Source: Verrucomicrobiaceae bacterium (GTDB lineage: Bacteria > Verrucomicrobiota > Verrucomicrobiia > Verrucomicrobiales > Akkermansiaceae). From it: a stretch of DNA of 64,000 nt. Below the pieces are notes generated by a model. It was not told where the DNA came from, searched no databases, and saw nothing but the letters and a program-made list of their open reading frames with translations. The stretch is taken from the NCBI GenBank assembly GCA_027487435.1, contig JAIYDP010000116.1, positions 62,001 to 126,000 on the forward strand. Reading direction: 5' to 3'. Shown here piece by piece: positions 23,406 through 32,694 of this stretch. Each line of letters starts with the position of its first letter. Within the stretch, counting starts at the first letter, position 1. The position numbers were made by a program, and so were the translations under genes.

Positions 23406-24593
23406 CTATGAAACGGGGTCTGCCTGGTTCGGTTGTTGTTTGCTCGCGGGCAAAAGTATATCACGCAGCTTAATGAAAGGATTTTCCACCAACCAGGTGA
23501 ATATTGCGCCAACTGCGATGGAGACGATGATGAAAAGTACTCCGCGTGCGATCACTTCCAAGAGTGGATGCATGATGCTGGATGCGAGCCAGCCCTGCGC
23601 GAGCGAGTATCCGCCGAGGGGCAGGCCAGTGAAAAAAAAGTTCCAGAGGTAGATGTTGTAAGACCATGTTCCGATGCGAGCCAGCAGACGGCCGAGGAGG
23701 GCGGGTTTACGAAAATCAAATCCTTGAGAAAAGACTAGCAGAACGAGCGCATAGCCCAGCCCGAGTGCGGTGAATCCGATGGTGAACATGACTGGATGTG
23801 ATCTGCCCATGACTAGGCTGGGGGCGATGAGTGTGGCAGCGGCGGCCAATGCCCACCATGGATGAGCGATGATTTTTTGGGCAATTGGATGTTTCCGCCG
23901 TGCGAGCAATTGCACGAGAACGCCGAGGAAAAGGCTATCGATGCGGAAGTGACTCAAGCGGTAGTCCTCTGTATGGACGCCGGATTGCCACGCATGATAG
24001 CAGCGGGCGATAAGCACGACGATCATGACCGCTAGGCCAGAGGTAAGAACACGGCGTTCAAATAGGGCTGGCGTGATCCCGCCTTGAGAAAATAGCAGCA
24101 GTAAGCAAGGCAGCAGCAGATAGAAGTGCTCTTCTACAGCTAGGCTCCAAGTGGGGCCATTGGGGTTATGTTCTAGGTAATTTTGTAGGAATAGGCCGTG
24201 CTGAACGAGTGAGGTTACCGTGGCGGTGGGAGAACTCGTGTCGAGCCATGCGGTGGCTCCGGTCCACGCAAGTACTGCGAGAAGCACGGCGTAGGAGGGA
24301 ATGATCTTAAACGCACGCCGCCCCCAGAAACGACCTAGTGCTAAGCTGCCAGTGCGTTCTATTTCCTTAAACAGCAATCCGGAAATTAGGAAGCCGCTGA
24401 GTACAAAAAACATGTCCACCCCAGACCAACCGATGCTGCGCAAGCGCCAGTAAACGGCACCCACTGCCCCGTTAAGTGCGGGCAGACCTGGCAGAACGGA
24501 TGGTTCTACGTGGTTGATGAGCACGAGCAGAATGGCTATGCCGCGAAGGATATCGAGGCCCTGATTGCGAACGAAAGTAGGTGTGGAAGACAT
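23406..24593 (-). CDS. Acyltransferase 3 family membrane O-acyltransferase
   Basis: The 395-residue protein begins LDILRGIAILLVLINHVEPS, the family motif with the catalytic His, and has SGFLISGLLFKE, WSLAVEEHFYLLLP and about ten membrane spans. Members such as OafA/WecH-like enzymes add acetyl or other acyl groups to surface sugars. Its position at the end of the exopolysaccharide gene run suggests it decorates that polymer. It is flanked by the 28-bp direct repeats at 23262 and 24764. Confidence 0.88.
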   Translation of the reverse strand: MSSTPTFVRNQGLDILRGIAILLVLINHVEPSVLPGLPALNGAVGAVYWRLRSIGWSGVDMFFVLSGFLISGLLFKEIERTGSLALGRFWGRRAFKIIPSYAVLLAVLAWTGATAWLDTSSPTATVTSLVQHGLFLQNYLEHNPNGPTWSLAVEEHFYLLLPCLLLLFSQGGITPALFERRVLTSGLAVMIVVLIARCYHAWQSGVHTEDYRLSHFRIDSLFLGVLVQLLARRKHPIAQKIIAHPWWALAAAATLIAPSLVMGRSHPVMFTIGFTALGLGYALVLLVFSQGFDFRKPALLGRLLARIGTWSYNIYLWNFFFTGLPLGGYSLAQGWLASSIMHPLLEVIARGVLFIIVSIAVGAIFTWLVENPFIKLRDILLPASKQQPNQADPVS

Positions 24594-24747
24594 GCTGGAC
24601 TGGATGCTGGATTTGGATGTGTTGGAAACGGCGAGTTGCGGAGAGACTAGGTTTTTCCACGGACTCTAAGAACAGCTCCGACATGGATTATGATAGATAT
24701 GACAAAGAGTGTAAACAGGAGCTGAGGGGCAAGTGATCTGTGGGGGG

Positions 24748-25851
24748 TCATGGTGGTGGAGCCGAGGAGGAAGAAGAAGGTGAGCTGAGGGGGATGGCGA
24801 TGGAGGGGGATTGGTTGCCGCCTGCGACGCGTGATCCCTCACCTGCTGCGATGGTGCGGGCGGCATCTTGGAAGACTAGCTCTATGGTGGATTCTAGCAA
24901 AGAGAGAGGACGTTTGGGGATGAAGACGATGTCGCCGGGCTGGAGGAGGACGTTGGTGGCTTTGCCGGTGAGGATGTCCTTGAGGTTGACGAGCGCGGCT
25001 TGAGGTTTGTCGAGGGAGCCACGGACGATGACGATTTCCTTGAGATATGCCCCTTTTGCGGGGCCTTTGCATTGGGCGATGCAATCGATGAGGGTGAGGG
25101 AGTCTTTGTAGCCGATTGCTTGTGGCAGGGCTACCGCTCCTAGCAGCAATACGGTAGTGCTGGTGGAGGAGGGGAGGTAAATGTGGTCATTGTCGCGGAG
25201 GTAGATGTTTTGTGATGTATCACCTGTGCGTACGAGTTTATCGAAGTTGACGGGAAGGATTTTGCCATCGCGGATGACGACGCTGTTGGAAAGATCTGCA
25301 AGTTCCTCTGTAAAGCCAGAGAAGCCAGATGTAAAAAGACCGCCAGCATCGGCGATGGCTTCGAGGAGGGTGGTGGGTTGGCGGAGTGGATAGATGCCGG
25401 GTTTGAATACGCGTCCGAGGATGGAGTAGCGGCGGGAGCGAACTTCGACGAGGGAGACGTTGACCACGGGTTTGCTGTAGTCTTTTTTCAGGGCTTGGGT
25501 GAGTTTTTCGGCAAATTGGTTTTGTGTGAAGCCCTCGGCGCGGACACCACCTGCGAGGTTGTAGTAAACGATGCCATCCGGCATGACGAAGGTTCGAGCA
25601 AGGGTGCCGGGGACTTCTGCGATTTCGATTTCGACAATATCGCCGGGGCCAAGGAGGTACGTTTCGGTGGGAGCCTTGAGGAGCTCTTTGCTGGGCTGGC
25701 GGTTGACTTTGACATTTGAGAATGTGAGATTTCTTACGGTTTGATTGCCACTCCGTGCGTCAAAATCGGAATTCGGTATGATTTGGCGACATGAGGCCAA
25801 CAGCAAAAAAAGAAGAGTGCAAAGCGTACGTGCTATGGAGCCGTGGATCAT
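24748..25851 (-). CDS. Wza-like polysaccharide export lipoprotein (SLBB)
   Basis: The 367-residue protein has a lipoprotein signal (LLFLLLASC), the Poly_export motif TYLLGPGDIVEIEIAEV and VNVSLVEVRSRRYSILGRV, and SLBB segments with LPVNFDKLVRTGDTSQNIYLRDNDHIYLP. It should form an outer-membrane export channel for exopolysaccharide. The C-terminus is Ser/Pro-rich (SSPSSSSSAPPP) and is encoded within the second copy of the 28-bp repeat. Its start overlaps the upstream gene by ATGA, so it is co-translated with the next Wza-like protein. Confidence 0.88.
   Translation of the reverse strand: MIHGSIARTLCTLLFLLLASCRQIIPNSDFDARSGNQTVRNLTFSNVKVNRQPSKELLKAPTETYLLGPGDIVEIEIAEVPGTLARTFVMPDGIVYYNLAGGVRAEGFTQNQFAEKLTQALKKDYSKPVVNVSLVEVRSRRYSILGRVFKPGIYPLRQPTTLLEAIADAGGLFTSGFSGFTEELADLSNSVVIRDGKILPVNFDKLVRTGDTSQNIYLRDNDHIYLPSSTSTTVLLLGAVALPQAIGYKDSLTLIDCIAQCKGPAKGAYLKEIVIVRGSLDKPQAALVNLKDILTGKATNVLLQPGDIVFIPKRPLSLLESTIELVFQDAARTIAAGEGSRVAGGNQSPSIAIPLSSPSSSSSAPPP
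24764..24799 (+). repeat. Direct repeat copy 2
   Basis: This copy matches 23262-23297 with 28 identical bases followed by one mismatch in 36. On the minus strand it encodes the Ser/Pro tail of the Wza-like protein. The first copy ends the O-antigen-ligase-like gene, and the acyltransferase gene lies between the two. Confidence 0.85.
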
Positions 25852-26873
25852 GGGTTGGTGAGAATGGGGTCGACGTTAAGAGTAGTCCAAGTGGAAGCCG
25901 CGCTGGTGGCAAAGGCTGCGAGAGCGAGTTTAAGAATATCTTCTGGTTTTGCCCATGGATGATCGGCGACGTAGATGATGTCCTTGGGTTGAATTTTGAA
26001 GTCGGTGGCTTTTGCCGAGAGAATGTCCTTCATGCTGACGACGTGGGTTTCTGGCTTCGTGAAACTGCCGCGAACGACTAAAACGCGATCAGTCCATGCG
26101 CGGTCAGTAAACCCACCACGGCGAGAGATGGCGGCGGCGACGCTGGCGTCTTCGGTGAGGCCTTGCACGCCAGGATTGCTGACGGCACCGATGACGTAGT
26201 AGTCATTCGAAATGGTCGAGGCGACAAAGATGAAGTCATTCGGCTCCAGTTGCACATTCTGCGTCATGTCTCCTTCATTTAACAACTTGCGAAAGTCCAC
26301 GGGGAGATGTTTGCCATCGCGGGAAATGAAAGATCGATCAAGGTCGGCAAGCTCGACCGTTTTCCGTTCGAAGAGACCCGTTTCAATACCGCCAGCGTTG
26401 GCGATGGCTTCGACCAGCGTGATGGGGCGCTCCAAGGTAACGGTGCCACGCTTAGTTACCTTGCCGAGGATGGTAAAACGTTTTGAGCCGATTTCTTGGG
26501 GAGTGACGATCACACGCGGTGATTTGAAATGACCTTGGAGTGCTTCTTCGATTTTTTGTCGAGATTCATCGATGGTCAAGCCATTGACATTGACGTTTTG
26601 TGCTTGAAGGTAACTCACGGTGCCATCGGGAGCAATGCGGAAGCCGGGACGATCCAGTTCAGGACGTCCGAAAAGGGAGAAATTGATGACATCGCCGGGA
26701 CCAAGTTCGTAGCGGTTGCGCCAAGATCTTTGGGATGCCGGAGGCTCGTCCTTGGCGGTCGATGATGCAGATGAGTCCGTGCTTGCGGCCGGTCGAGATG
26801 GATCCTTTTCCCCAGCCCAAATGGGAGAGAGGCAAGCAAGGATGAATCCTAGAATGACCGCGCGATGCTTCAT
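25848..26873 (-). CDS. Second Wza-like polysaccharide export protein (SLBB)
   Basis: The 341-residue protein has a signal peptide (MKHRAVILGFILACLSPIWA) and the Poly_export core RYELGPGDVINFSLFGRPEL, with VTPQEIGSKRFTILGKV and SLBB-type LPVDFRKLLNEGDMTQNV. It lacks an obvious lipobox and an acylation Cys, unlike its neighbour, so it may sit differently in the envelope. It overlaps the downstream export gene by 4 bp and follows the Wzz/GumC-like gene by 8 bp. Confidence 0.88.
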   Translation of the reverse strand: MKHRAVILGFILACLSPIWAGEKDPSRPAASTDSSASSTAKDEPPASQRSWRNRYELGPGDVINFSLFGRPELDRPGFRIAPDGTVSYLQAQNVNVNGLTIDESRQKIEEALQGHFKSPRVIVTPQEIGSKRFTILGKVTKRGTVTLERPITLVEAIANAGGIETGLFERKTVELADLDRSFISRDGKHLPVDFRKLLNEGDMTQNVQLEPNDFIFVASTISNDYYVIGAVSNPGVQGLTEDASVAAAISRRGGFTDRAWTDRVLVVRGSFTKPETHVVSMKDILSAKATDFKIQPKDIIYVADHPWAKPEDILKLALAAFATSAASTWTTLNVDPILTNP

Positions 26874-26881
26874 AATATGGG

Positions 26882-28816
26882 TCAGGAAAATTTCTTTGTT
26901 AGAAATAGTGAAATCTGGTCGGCGAAGGTGCGGAGCCAGCCCTTAGCAGGAGTGTTGATGACGATGGTTCCGGTGCAAGGCTCAAGACATGCTCGGATGA
27001 GGTGGTGCACTTTCGCGAACTTTTGAAGCGAAGATTTTTCGCCTTTGATAACGGCGTACCAATGATGGATGGAGGAAAGATTATCTCGCCCAGAAGCATT
27101 TGGCAAAGAATTGCAGCGAAGGAACAGGCTCGGCACATCGGTCGGCTCGCTTCTTCGCCAACGTAGCGTTTCTGGTAAAGCGGAGGAAGCCCAAAGGTCG
27201 TCGTGACCGAGATCAAAAACATCCATAGGGGCACCAGTGTCTTGCATGATGGCGGCAGAAAGATGTTCCCAGAAGAGGCGTTCGTCAGCGGCATCGAGAC
27301 CAGCGGTCCAGAGGAGCACTGGGCTCTGGCGATGCGTTGTTTGCGGCGAGAGTTGGGTGATCCATAGGCTAGAAAATTCCGATGACAGTTGATTCTGGGA
27401 AGGTAAAACAGCGGACAGCGAGGCACCAGTAGCAGCGCAACATTCCAGTGCTGAGCGGCGCACGCTGCGCTGGGTGCGAAGTAGGCACAGGAGAACAGCG
27501 AATGCCGAGCCAGCGAAAGCACCTGCTACACCTAGCAACAAGGGTTTCTGGATCAGCGAAGAAGCAATGACGTTGCGTGGATCGGGAGCTTGGAAAATTT
27601 GCCAATAGCCTGGCGAGCCTGAGGCAAATATTTCCGCTTCTTTGAGACGATTGCTCATCAGAGTAAGCTCAGCATTGAAGGAATCACGTTTGGAGCGCAG
27701 GGCCTCGTAGCGAGTCATAATGGCGGGGAATTCCGCGAGACGCTCGGTTTCTGTTTCCTGTTGTTTTTGTAGTCGGGAGATTTGTGTGGTGGCCTGAGAT
27801 AGGCGGCTGCGCACGGCGATCATGTCGAGGTAGAGTTGATTACCAAGGGGTGATCCGGTGAAGGACTCGAGACTGGTTTCGGCTTCTTTGTCGAGCAAGG
27901 CGATTTGTTCTTCTAGGTAGGCAATGCTTTCCAGCTTGATTTGGACAAGCGGATTTTCATCGGTGTAGGTCGAGCGAAGTTCAGCAAGGGCATCGCGAGC
28001 TTCGCGGAGGCGAAGGTTGAGGGGGCTGTGGCTACGAATTTTGCGGGTGAGTTCACCAAGTTCTTCGCGGAGAGAAATTTCGCGTGAGCGAGCGTCTTCC
28101 AGACCGAGTTCAATTTGAGTAAGCTTGCCAAGAACAGCGGCGACTTGTGATTCACCGCCGATGTAATTGCGGGCTTTGGCGAAGCCAAGGATTTCGTTGT
28201 TCATTTCCTCGATGCGTTGATCCAGAGATGCGACTTCTTTATTGAGAATGGAGAGCACGCCGCGGGCTTCGGATTGCTGAAGACGTCTTGTGTAGTCGCG
28301 AATTTCATCCGCCCAAATGCCCGAAACGCGGACAGCATCTTCCGCGCTGATTGGGGAATGGTAGGTGATGTAAAAAATATCGGTATTTTCCTGCTGACTG
28401 GCTTCCACACGAGATGCTGCCTGATCCGTGCTTACGCCATTTGCTGCTAAGGTGAACGCCTTGTCTATTGGCTCGCTGGCTAGCAAAGTAGCAAGAAGTG
28501 TAGCATCGTTCAAATCCGCGGGACGGAATGCTTGACCGACTTCGGAGGTTTTTACGGTTTGGGGCACGCGCAATTTGATTAAGGATATTGAGAGCGAAAA
28601 CGTTTGGCGGGTGATGGCCTTGCCGGCAAGCGCACCAAGAATTCCAAAAATGATGGAGCAAACAAGAATCCATGGCCAGCGGTGAAGTATACCAGCAAGC
28701 AGGCGCATCGGATCAAAGGGCAGAGGAAAACGAAACCGGTGGGCATCATTTTTCACCGCAGAGGGCTCCTCTACGGTATCGGTTGATTCAGAAGCTGTGA
28801 AGTCGTTGTTTGACAT
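26882..28816 (-). CDS. Wzz/GumC-like exopolysaccharide co-polymerase
   Basis: The 644-residue protein has an N-terminal cytoplasmic part, a first membrane span (WPWILVCSIIFGILGALAG), a long periplasmic coiled coil (residues about 170-400, heptads of Leu, Glu and Arg) and a second membrane span (LLLGVAGAFAGSAFAVLLCL), as in chain-length determinant proteins. The C-terminal cytoplasmic region of about 170 residues lacks a clear Walker A, so a functional tyrosine kinase domain is not supported. Members control polymer length with the export channel. Confidence 0.85.
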   Translation of the reverse strand: MSNNDFTASESTDTVEEPSAVKNDAHRFRFPLPFDPMRLLAGILHRWPWILVCSIIFGILGALAGKAITRQTFSLSISLIKLRVPQTVKTSEVGQAFRPADLNDATLLATLLASEPIDKAFTLAANGVSTDQAASRVEASQQENTDIFYITYHSPISAEDAVRVSGIWADEIRDYTRRLQQSEARGVLSILNKEVASLDQRIEEMNNEILGFAKARNYIGGESQVAAVLGKLTQIELGLEDARSREISLREELGELTRKIRSHSPLNLRLREARDALAELRSTYTDENPLVQIKLESIAYLEEQIALLDKEAETSLESFTGSPLGNQLYLDMIAVRSRLSQATTQISRLQKQQETETERLAEFPAIMTRYEALRSKRDSFNAELTLMSNRLKEAEIFASGSPGYWQIFQAPDPRNVIASSLIQKPLLLGVAGAFAGSAFAVLLCLLRTQRSVRRSALECCAATGASLSAVLPSQNQLSSEFSSLWITQLSPQTTHRQSPVLLWTAGLDAADERLFWEHLSAAIMQDTGAPMDVFDLGHDDLWASSALPETLRWRRSEPTDVPSLFLRCNSLPNASGRDNLSSIHHWYAVIKGEKSSLQKFAKVHHLIRACLEPCTGTIVINTPAKGWLRTFADQISLFLTKKFS

Positions 28817-28818
28817 CG

Positions 28819-30003
28819 TTACACTTCGGAGAAGTTAGTCGGTTGTGGTTCTAATGGAAAGCATGAAATGGATGAGCTCAGTTGATCGATGGCATGATAA
28901 AACGAATTACCAAAAGCTTCTAGTGACATGGTATCGCGAACGCGTTGCACGAGAGTTGTTGTAGGTGCGGGGCGCCCTGCTTTGATCCATGTTGTTAGAG
29001 TGCTAGCAAGGGAGGCTGTATCGTCTGGATGGAATCTGCGTTCGGCAGGAAGCAGATCTTTCATGCCATCGCGGTCGCTGCCAAAAACGCTGGTGCCCGA
29101 GGCGAGCGCCTCTAACATGACGAGCGGTAGCCCTTCGTAGCGGGACGGGATGACGAGCGCATCGAGTGCTTGGTAGAGTGGTGCTGTATCGCACCAAGCA
29201 AGGACAGATCCACGAAGCGAGTGAGAGCTGAGCAAACGTTTTAAGGAATCAGCATCTGGCCCGTCACCAGCGAATACCAAGTGGCATTGCGAGGCAAGAA
29301 ACGGATCTGAGGCAACGGCTTCGATGAGGCGATGTTGTTGTTTTTGGCGAAATTCGATGCGTCCAATCACACCAAGAAGGCATGCCTCTGTGGGGAGTGA
29401 TAGCTGGAGGCGTGCGGCAGTGGAGTCTCCCTTTGTGAAACGCTGTGTATCAATGCCATTGTAAACGACGTGTATGGGGGATGTGGCACCACGTAGTTGC
29501 AGCATTTTTGCCATTTCATCGGTGATGGTGATGAAGGCGTGCGGCAGGGAAAAAAGATTATGGCAAAAGAAATCGCGAAATTTCCCAAGCTTAGCACCCA
29601 TTTGCTCATTGGTGTGCGGGACTGGTATGTAACTGGCACAACGGAAGCCTGCGAGCCTTGCTGCATGGAGCACGAGCGATGAATGCTCGATGTTTCCTTG
29701 GATGGCGACGATGAGTTGCGGCGCGTGATGAGTTAGCATGTCCGCGAGTGTGCGGATGCGAGCCGGTTTGAGGCGATGGCGAATGGCTTCAAAGCGTGAC
29801 GATGACCAGGGAATGGCCGAGATGGTGAGGTGCGCATGGCGAGCAGAGATTTCTGCTAGCTTGGTGAGAAGTTTTTCATTGTTATGAGCTGCGAGGAAAA
29901 TGATGGGACGAGTCGTTGAGCGCAGCGTGGCTTCAAGACCGGCGAGAGCCATCACTTCGTGGCCGCCAAAAACGGGGCTGTCGTCATAAAAGAGAAGGCT
30001 CAT
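28819..30003 (-). CDS. Glycosyltransferase family 4
   Basis: The 394-residue protein has an N-terminal Rossmann start (DDSPVFGGHEVMALAGLEATL), the middle region GVIGRIEFRQKQQHRLIEAV and VFAGDGPDADSLKRLL, and the GT4 donor-binding motif EGLPLVMLEALASGTSVFGS with the two Glu of EX7E. It should transfer a sugar from a nucleotide donor to the growing repeat unit on the inner face. It overlaps the kinase-like gene by ATGA. Confidence 0.88.
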   Translation of the reverse strand: MSLLFYDDSPVFGGHEVMALAGLEATLRSTTRPIIFLAAHNNEKLLTKLAEISARHAHLTISAIPWSSSRFEAIRHRLKPARIRTLADMLTHHAPQLIVAIQGNIEHSSLVLHAARLAGFRCASYIPVPHTNEQMGAKLGKFRDFFCHNLFSLPHAFITITDEMAKMLQLRGATSPIHVVYNGIDTQRFTKGDSTAARLQLSLPTEACLLGVIGRIEFRQKQQHRLIEAVASDPFLASQCHLVFAGDGPDADSLKRLLSSHSLRGSVLAWCDTAPLYQALDALVIPSRYEGLPLVMLEALASGTSVFGSDRDGMKDLLPAERRFHPDDTASLASTLTTWIKAGRPAPTTTLVQRVRDTMSLEAFGNSFYHAIDQLSSSISCFPLEPQPTNFSEV

Positions 30004-30608
30004 GGAATTTCGAGACTGGGATGATTGAGAAGTTGCTCAATATGGTGGTGATTCAAATCATGAGGCACAACCAGATCAGCAAGTGACTGCTGAGGCTGAA
30101 CATAAAGGTCGTGCATGGGGGCGACATGTTCAAGGAATTGCCGACGCACCGATTCCTCGCTACGACCGCGTTCCACTGCATCGCGAGCAATGCGACGATC
30201 AAGACGAATGTCGGCAGGGCAATCGATGAAAATGCTGAGACTCGAAGCCCTGCGTATCGTTTCTTGAGAAATGGGCCATAGTCCTTCAAGTATAATCAGA
30301 GGAGTAGGAGCAAGGATGCGGTGCTCAGCACTGCGGGTATGCGTGGAAAAATCGTAGCGAGGAACCGTTGCTTGTTTGCCAAGGAACCATGCGTCGAGTG
30401 TCTGCGTTACGGCAGTCCAATCGATGGCGTCTGGGTGATCGAAATTGATATCATGGCGAAGATCCGATGGGATGTGAGAGAGATCATGATAAAAATAATC
30501 TAACGTAAGTGTCGATGCTCTAGCTCCAAGTGCGTTCTGCAGATGATGCGCGAGGTGAGATTTTCCTGAGCCGCTACCACCGGCGATGGTGATGAGGCGA
30601 GGTTTCAT
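30000..30608 (-). CDS. Uridine-kinase-like P-loop kinase
   Basis: The 202-residue protein has Walker A GGSGSGKS (10-17), LTLDYFYHDLS, FDHPDAIDW and VPRYDFSTHTR, all typical of uridine kinases (Udk), and an arginine-rich lid (RRIARDAVERGRSEESV). Udk phosphorylates uridine/cytidine with ATP. Within an exopolysaccharide gene run it may instead phosphorylate another substrate, so the symbol is withheld. It overlaps neighbours on both sides by ATGA. Confidence 0.82.
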   Translation of the reverse strand: MKPRLITIAGGSGSGKSHLAHHLQNALGARASTLTLDYFYHDLSHIPSDLRHDINFDHPDAIDWTAVTQTLDAWFLGKQATVPRYDFSTHTRSAEHRILAPTPLIILEGLWPISQETIRRASSLSIFIDCPADIRLDRRIARDAVERGRSEESVRRQFLEHVAPMHDLYVQPQQSLADLVVPHDLNHHHIEQLLNHPSLEIP

Positions 30609-31813
30609 ATCGTGAGGGATGCTTGAAGAAATCGTTCGATTTGCTGAGTGATGACCGCGATGTCGAATTTTTCGCGCACCTCCGCTAGAGCTCGGGTAGC
30701 GATGCCCTGCCGCAAAGAAACCGAGCTAGCCAGCTCTGCAATACACTCGGCGTAGCGGCGGGGATTTGCGGCTTCGGCGACGAGGCAGTTTGTGTGTGAT
30801 TGAGCGAGTTCCGCTTGGCCGCCATCAAGAGAAGTGATCACCGGCAAGCCGGAGGCCATGGCTTCGAGCGGAGTGAGCGCAAAGGGTTCGCCCCAGTTCG
30901 AGGTGAAAAGTAAGGCGTCGTATTGCGCATAGAGGTGCTTCATTTCCGCAGCACTAGCAGATTTAAGTAAAACCCGATTTTGTAGGCCGAGGGAGGCAAT
31001 CTCGGCTTTCAAGTTTTCTACATAGGAGGCATCGCCATGGCCGAACAAATCGAGAGTGATGTTCGGTAGGGGACAAGCGGCAAGTGCGCGAACTGCCGTG
31101 AGTGGATCCTTGTCTTCGGACAGTCTGCCCACCCAAAGCAGCTTGGAAAAAGAATCGTGCTGTTGTTTTACTGCGAATGCTGAGCTTTCAATGCCACAGT
31201 GAATGACTGATGCGTGACTGACAGGCCACCCACGTGATGCGGTGTGATCTCTCATGAAGGCACTACAAAAGTACATGCGGGAAAATTGTAAGGTATCCCA
31301 TGAGGCAGTGGGCGTGTGCTTTGATAGCACATTTCGTATGCCCTGCAAAATGATCTTCGCCACTTTGCCACGTGGGCGATTCCACCAACCGAGCCAGACA
31401 TCGGCGCGCAGGCTGCGGGCGATCCAGTGGTCTGAAACATCATAGACCACAGGGATGGTGCCTTGTTCCAGAGCGAGAAGAAGGGATTTCGACAAGCCAC
31501 CCATATTCCAAACGTGGATGAGTTCTGGGCGGAAGTGCGATATTTCCTCAGCGAGTGCGTGGTGGTTTTGCAGTTCTAAAGCGCGCAATTTGGTGATGGG
31601 TAGCCATGGATTGCCATACATGCCGTGGATGCGCAAACGGCGGGAAACGTGAGGCTGTGGCTCGGTGGTTCGACCATCGATTTTGTGTTGGGAGGTCAGA
31701 ACACGAATTTCGTGACCGGATGCCCGCAGGCGTTCGATCACATCGCGGCAACGGATTTCATAGCCACCGATTTCGTGAGGAGGGTAAAGGTTGGTGATGA
31801 CGAGTATTTTCAT
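30605..31813 (-). CDS. Glycosyltransferase family 4
   Basis: The start at 31813 (MKILVITNLYPPHEIGGYEI) is preferred to an upstream ATG with 40 extra residues of non-family sequence; it also overlaps the next gene's stop by ATGA. The 402-residue product has LLWVGRLSEDKDPLTAV, LFGHGDASYVENLKAEI and EPFALTPLEAMASGLPV, the GT4 donor site. It belongs to the exopolysaccharide run. Confidence 0.88.
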   Translation of the reverse strand: MKILVITNLYPPHEIGGYEIRCRDVIERLRASGHEIRVLTSQHKIDGRTTEPQPHVSRRLRIHGMYGNPWLPITKLRALELQNHHALAEEISHFRPELIHVWNMGGLSKSLLLALEQGTIPVVYDVSDHWIARSLRADVWLGWWNRPRGKVAKIILQGIRNVLSKHTPTASWDTLQFSRMYFCSAFMRDHTASRGWPVSHASVIHCGIESSAFAVKQQHDSFSKLLWVGRLSEDKDPLTAVRALAACPLPNITLDLFGHGDASYVENLKAEIASLGLQNRVLLKSASAAEMKHLYAQYDALLFTSNWGEPFALTPLEAMASGLPVITSLDGGQAELAQSHTNCLVAEAANPRRYAECIAELASSVSLRQGIATRALAEVREKFDIAVITQQIERFLQASLTI

Positions 31814-32694
31814 CCTTCGCGTTTGTAGTGTTTCCAGCCATCGTGATGCCCAGCGCGCCGCCCTAGGCGCATGGCGAGTCGAACGGCCAATGCATGAGGA
31901 ATGCCTGCGATACGCTGATTTTTCAGACACCATGAAACATCACGTGCCGCATCCTTGAGCCAACCGAGAACGACGTAGTAGTGGAGATTGACATCGCGCG
32001 GGGAAACTTTGCTGGTTGCGGCCATGGCTTTCGCATCGCCATACGAGCGCTTGTAGCTTTGCTTTAAGGTGTAGTTGTGCGAGTGCATCGCCACGGAGTC
32101 GATGACGTAAATGACGTGGAAGTTCGCAGCGATAAGGCGGCGAGTCCATTCATCGTCTTCGGCGTATTGGAGGTCCTCACGAATGGGGACTTGTGCGAGA
32201 ACCGAACGGTGGGTGACGCAACTGACCATGCTAAAAAAATGATCCCAATTTGCCGATTCCCGCTGCGGGCCAAAGCACCGATCGTAGTCATGAGCAAAAA
32301 CCGCTTGGCAATCGGGGCGCGGGATTTGACGGGAAAAGGCAGCGCCAAAGCGCGGGTCATCAAGGCACGGGCGCAATAAATTTGATAGCCAATCGCGCCC
32401 TACAGGCTTCGCATCAGCGTTCAGATAAACGATCCAGTCGTGACTGGCTTCACGAGCACCTTGATTGAGAACCGGGCCAGGAACATAGGTGCCGAGCGGG
32501 ATCTGGATCAAGCGGGCGCGTCCGTCGTTTCGTATGATATCGATGGAACCATCTGACGAGCCGGAGTCGATGACGATTAGCTCGATTTCTCCTTCGAAGT
32601 CTTGGTTGAAAACTTCGCGAATGGTATCGCCAATGGCCCATGCTTCATTGAAGCTGCGCATGACGACAGAAACGGCATTAGGCATCGGGTTCAT
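31810..32694 (-). CDS. Glycosyltransferase family 2
   Basis: The start at 32694 (MNPMPNAVSVVMRSFNEAW) gives an ATGA overlap with the upstream gene. The 294-residue protein has GT-A features: VVMRSFNEAWAIGDT, IELIVIDSGSSDGS and VYLNADAKP in place of DxD, and a later EDDEWTRRLI catalytic-base segment. It should add one sugar to the lipid-linked unit. The DxD variant (NAD) is common in this family. Confidence 0.87.
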   Translation of the reverse strand: MNPMPNAVSVVMRSFNEAWAIGDTIREVFNQDFEGEIELIVIDSGSSDGSIDIIRNDGRARLIQIPLGTYVPGPVLNQGAREASHDWIVYLNADAKPVGRDWLSNLLRPCLDDPRFGAAFSRQIPRPDCQAVFAHDYDRCFGPQRESANWDHFFSMVSCVTHRSVLAQVPIREDLQYAEDDEWTRRLIAANFHVIYVIDSVAMHSHNYTLKQSYKRSYGDAKAMAATSKVSPRDVNLHYYVVLGWLKDAARDVSWCLKNQRIAGIPHALAVRLAMRLGRRAGHHDGWKHYKREG

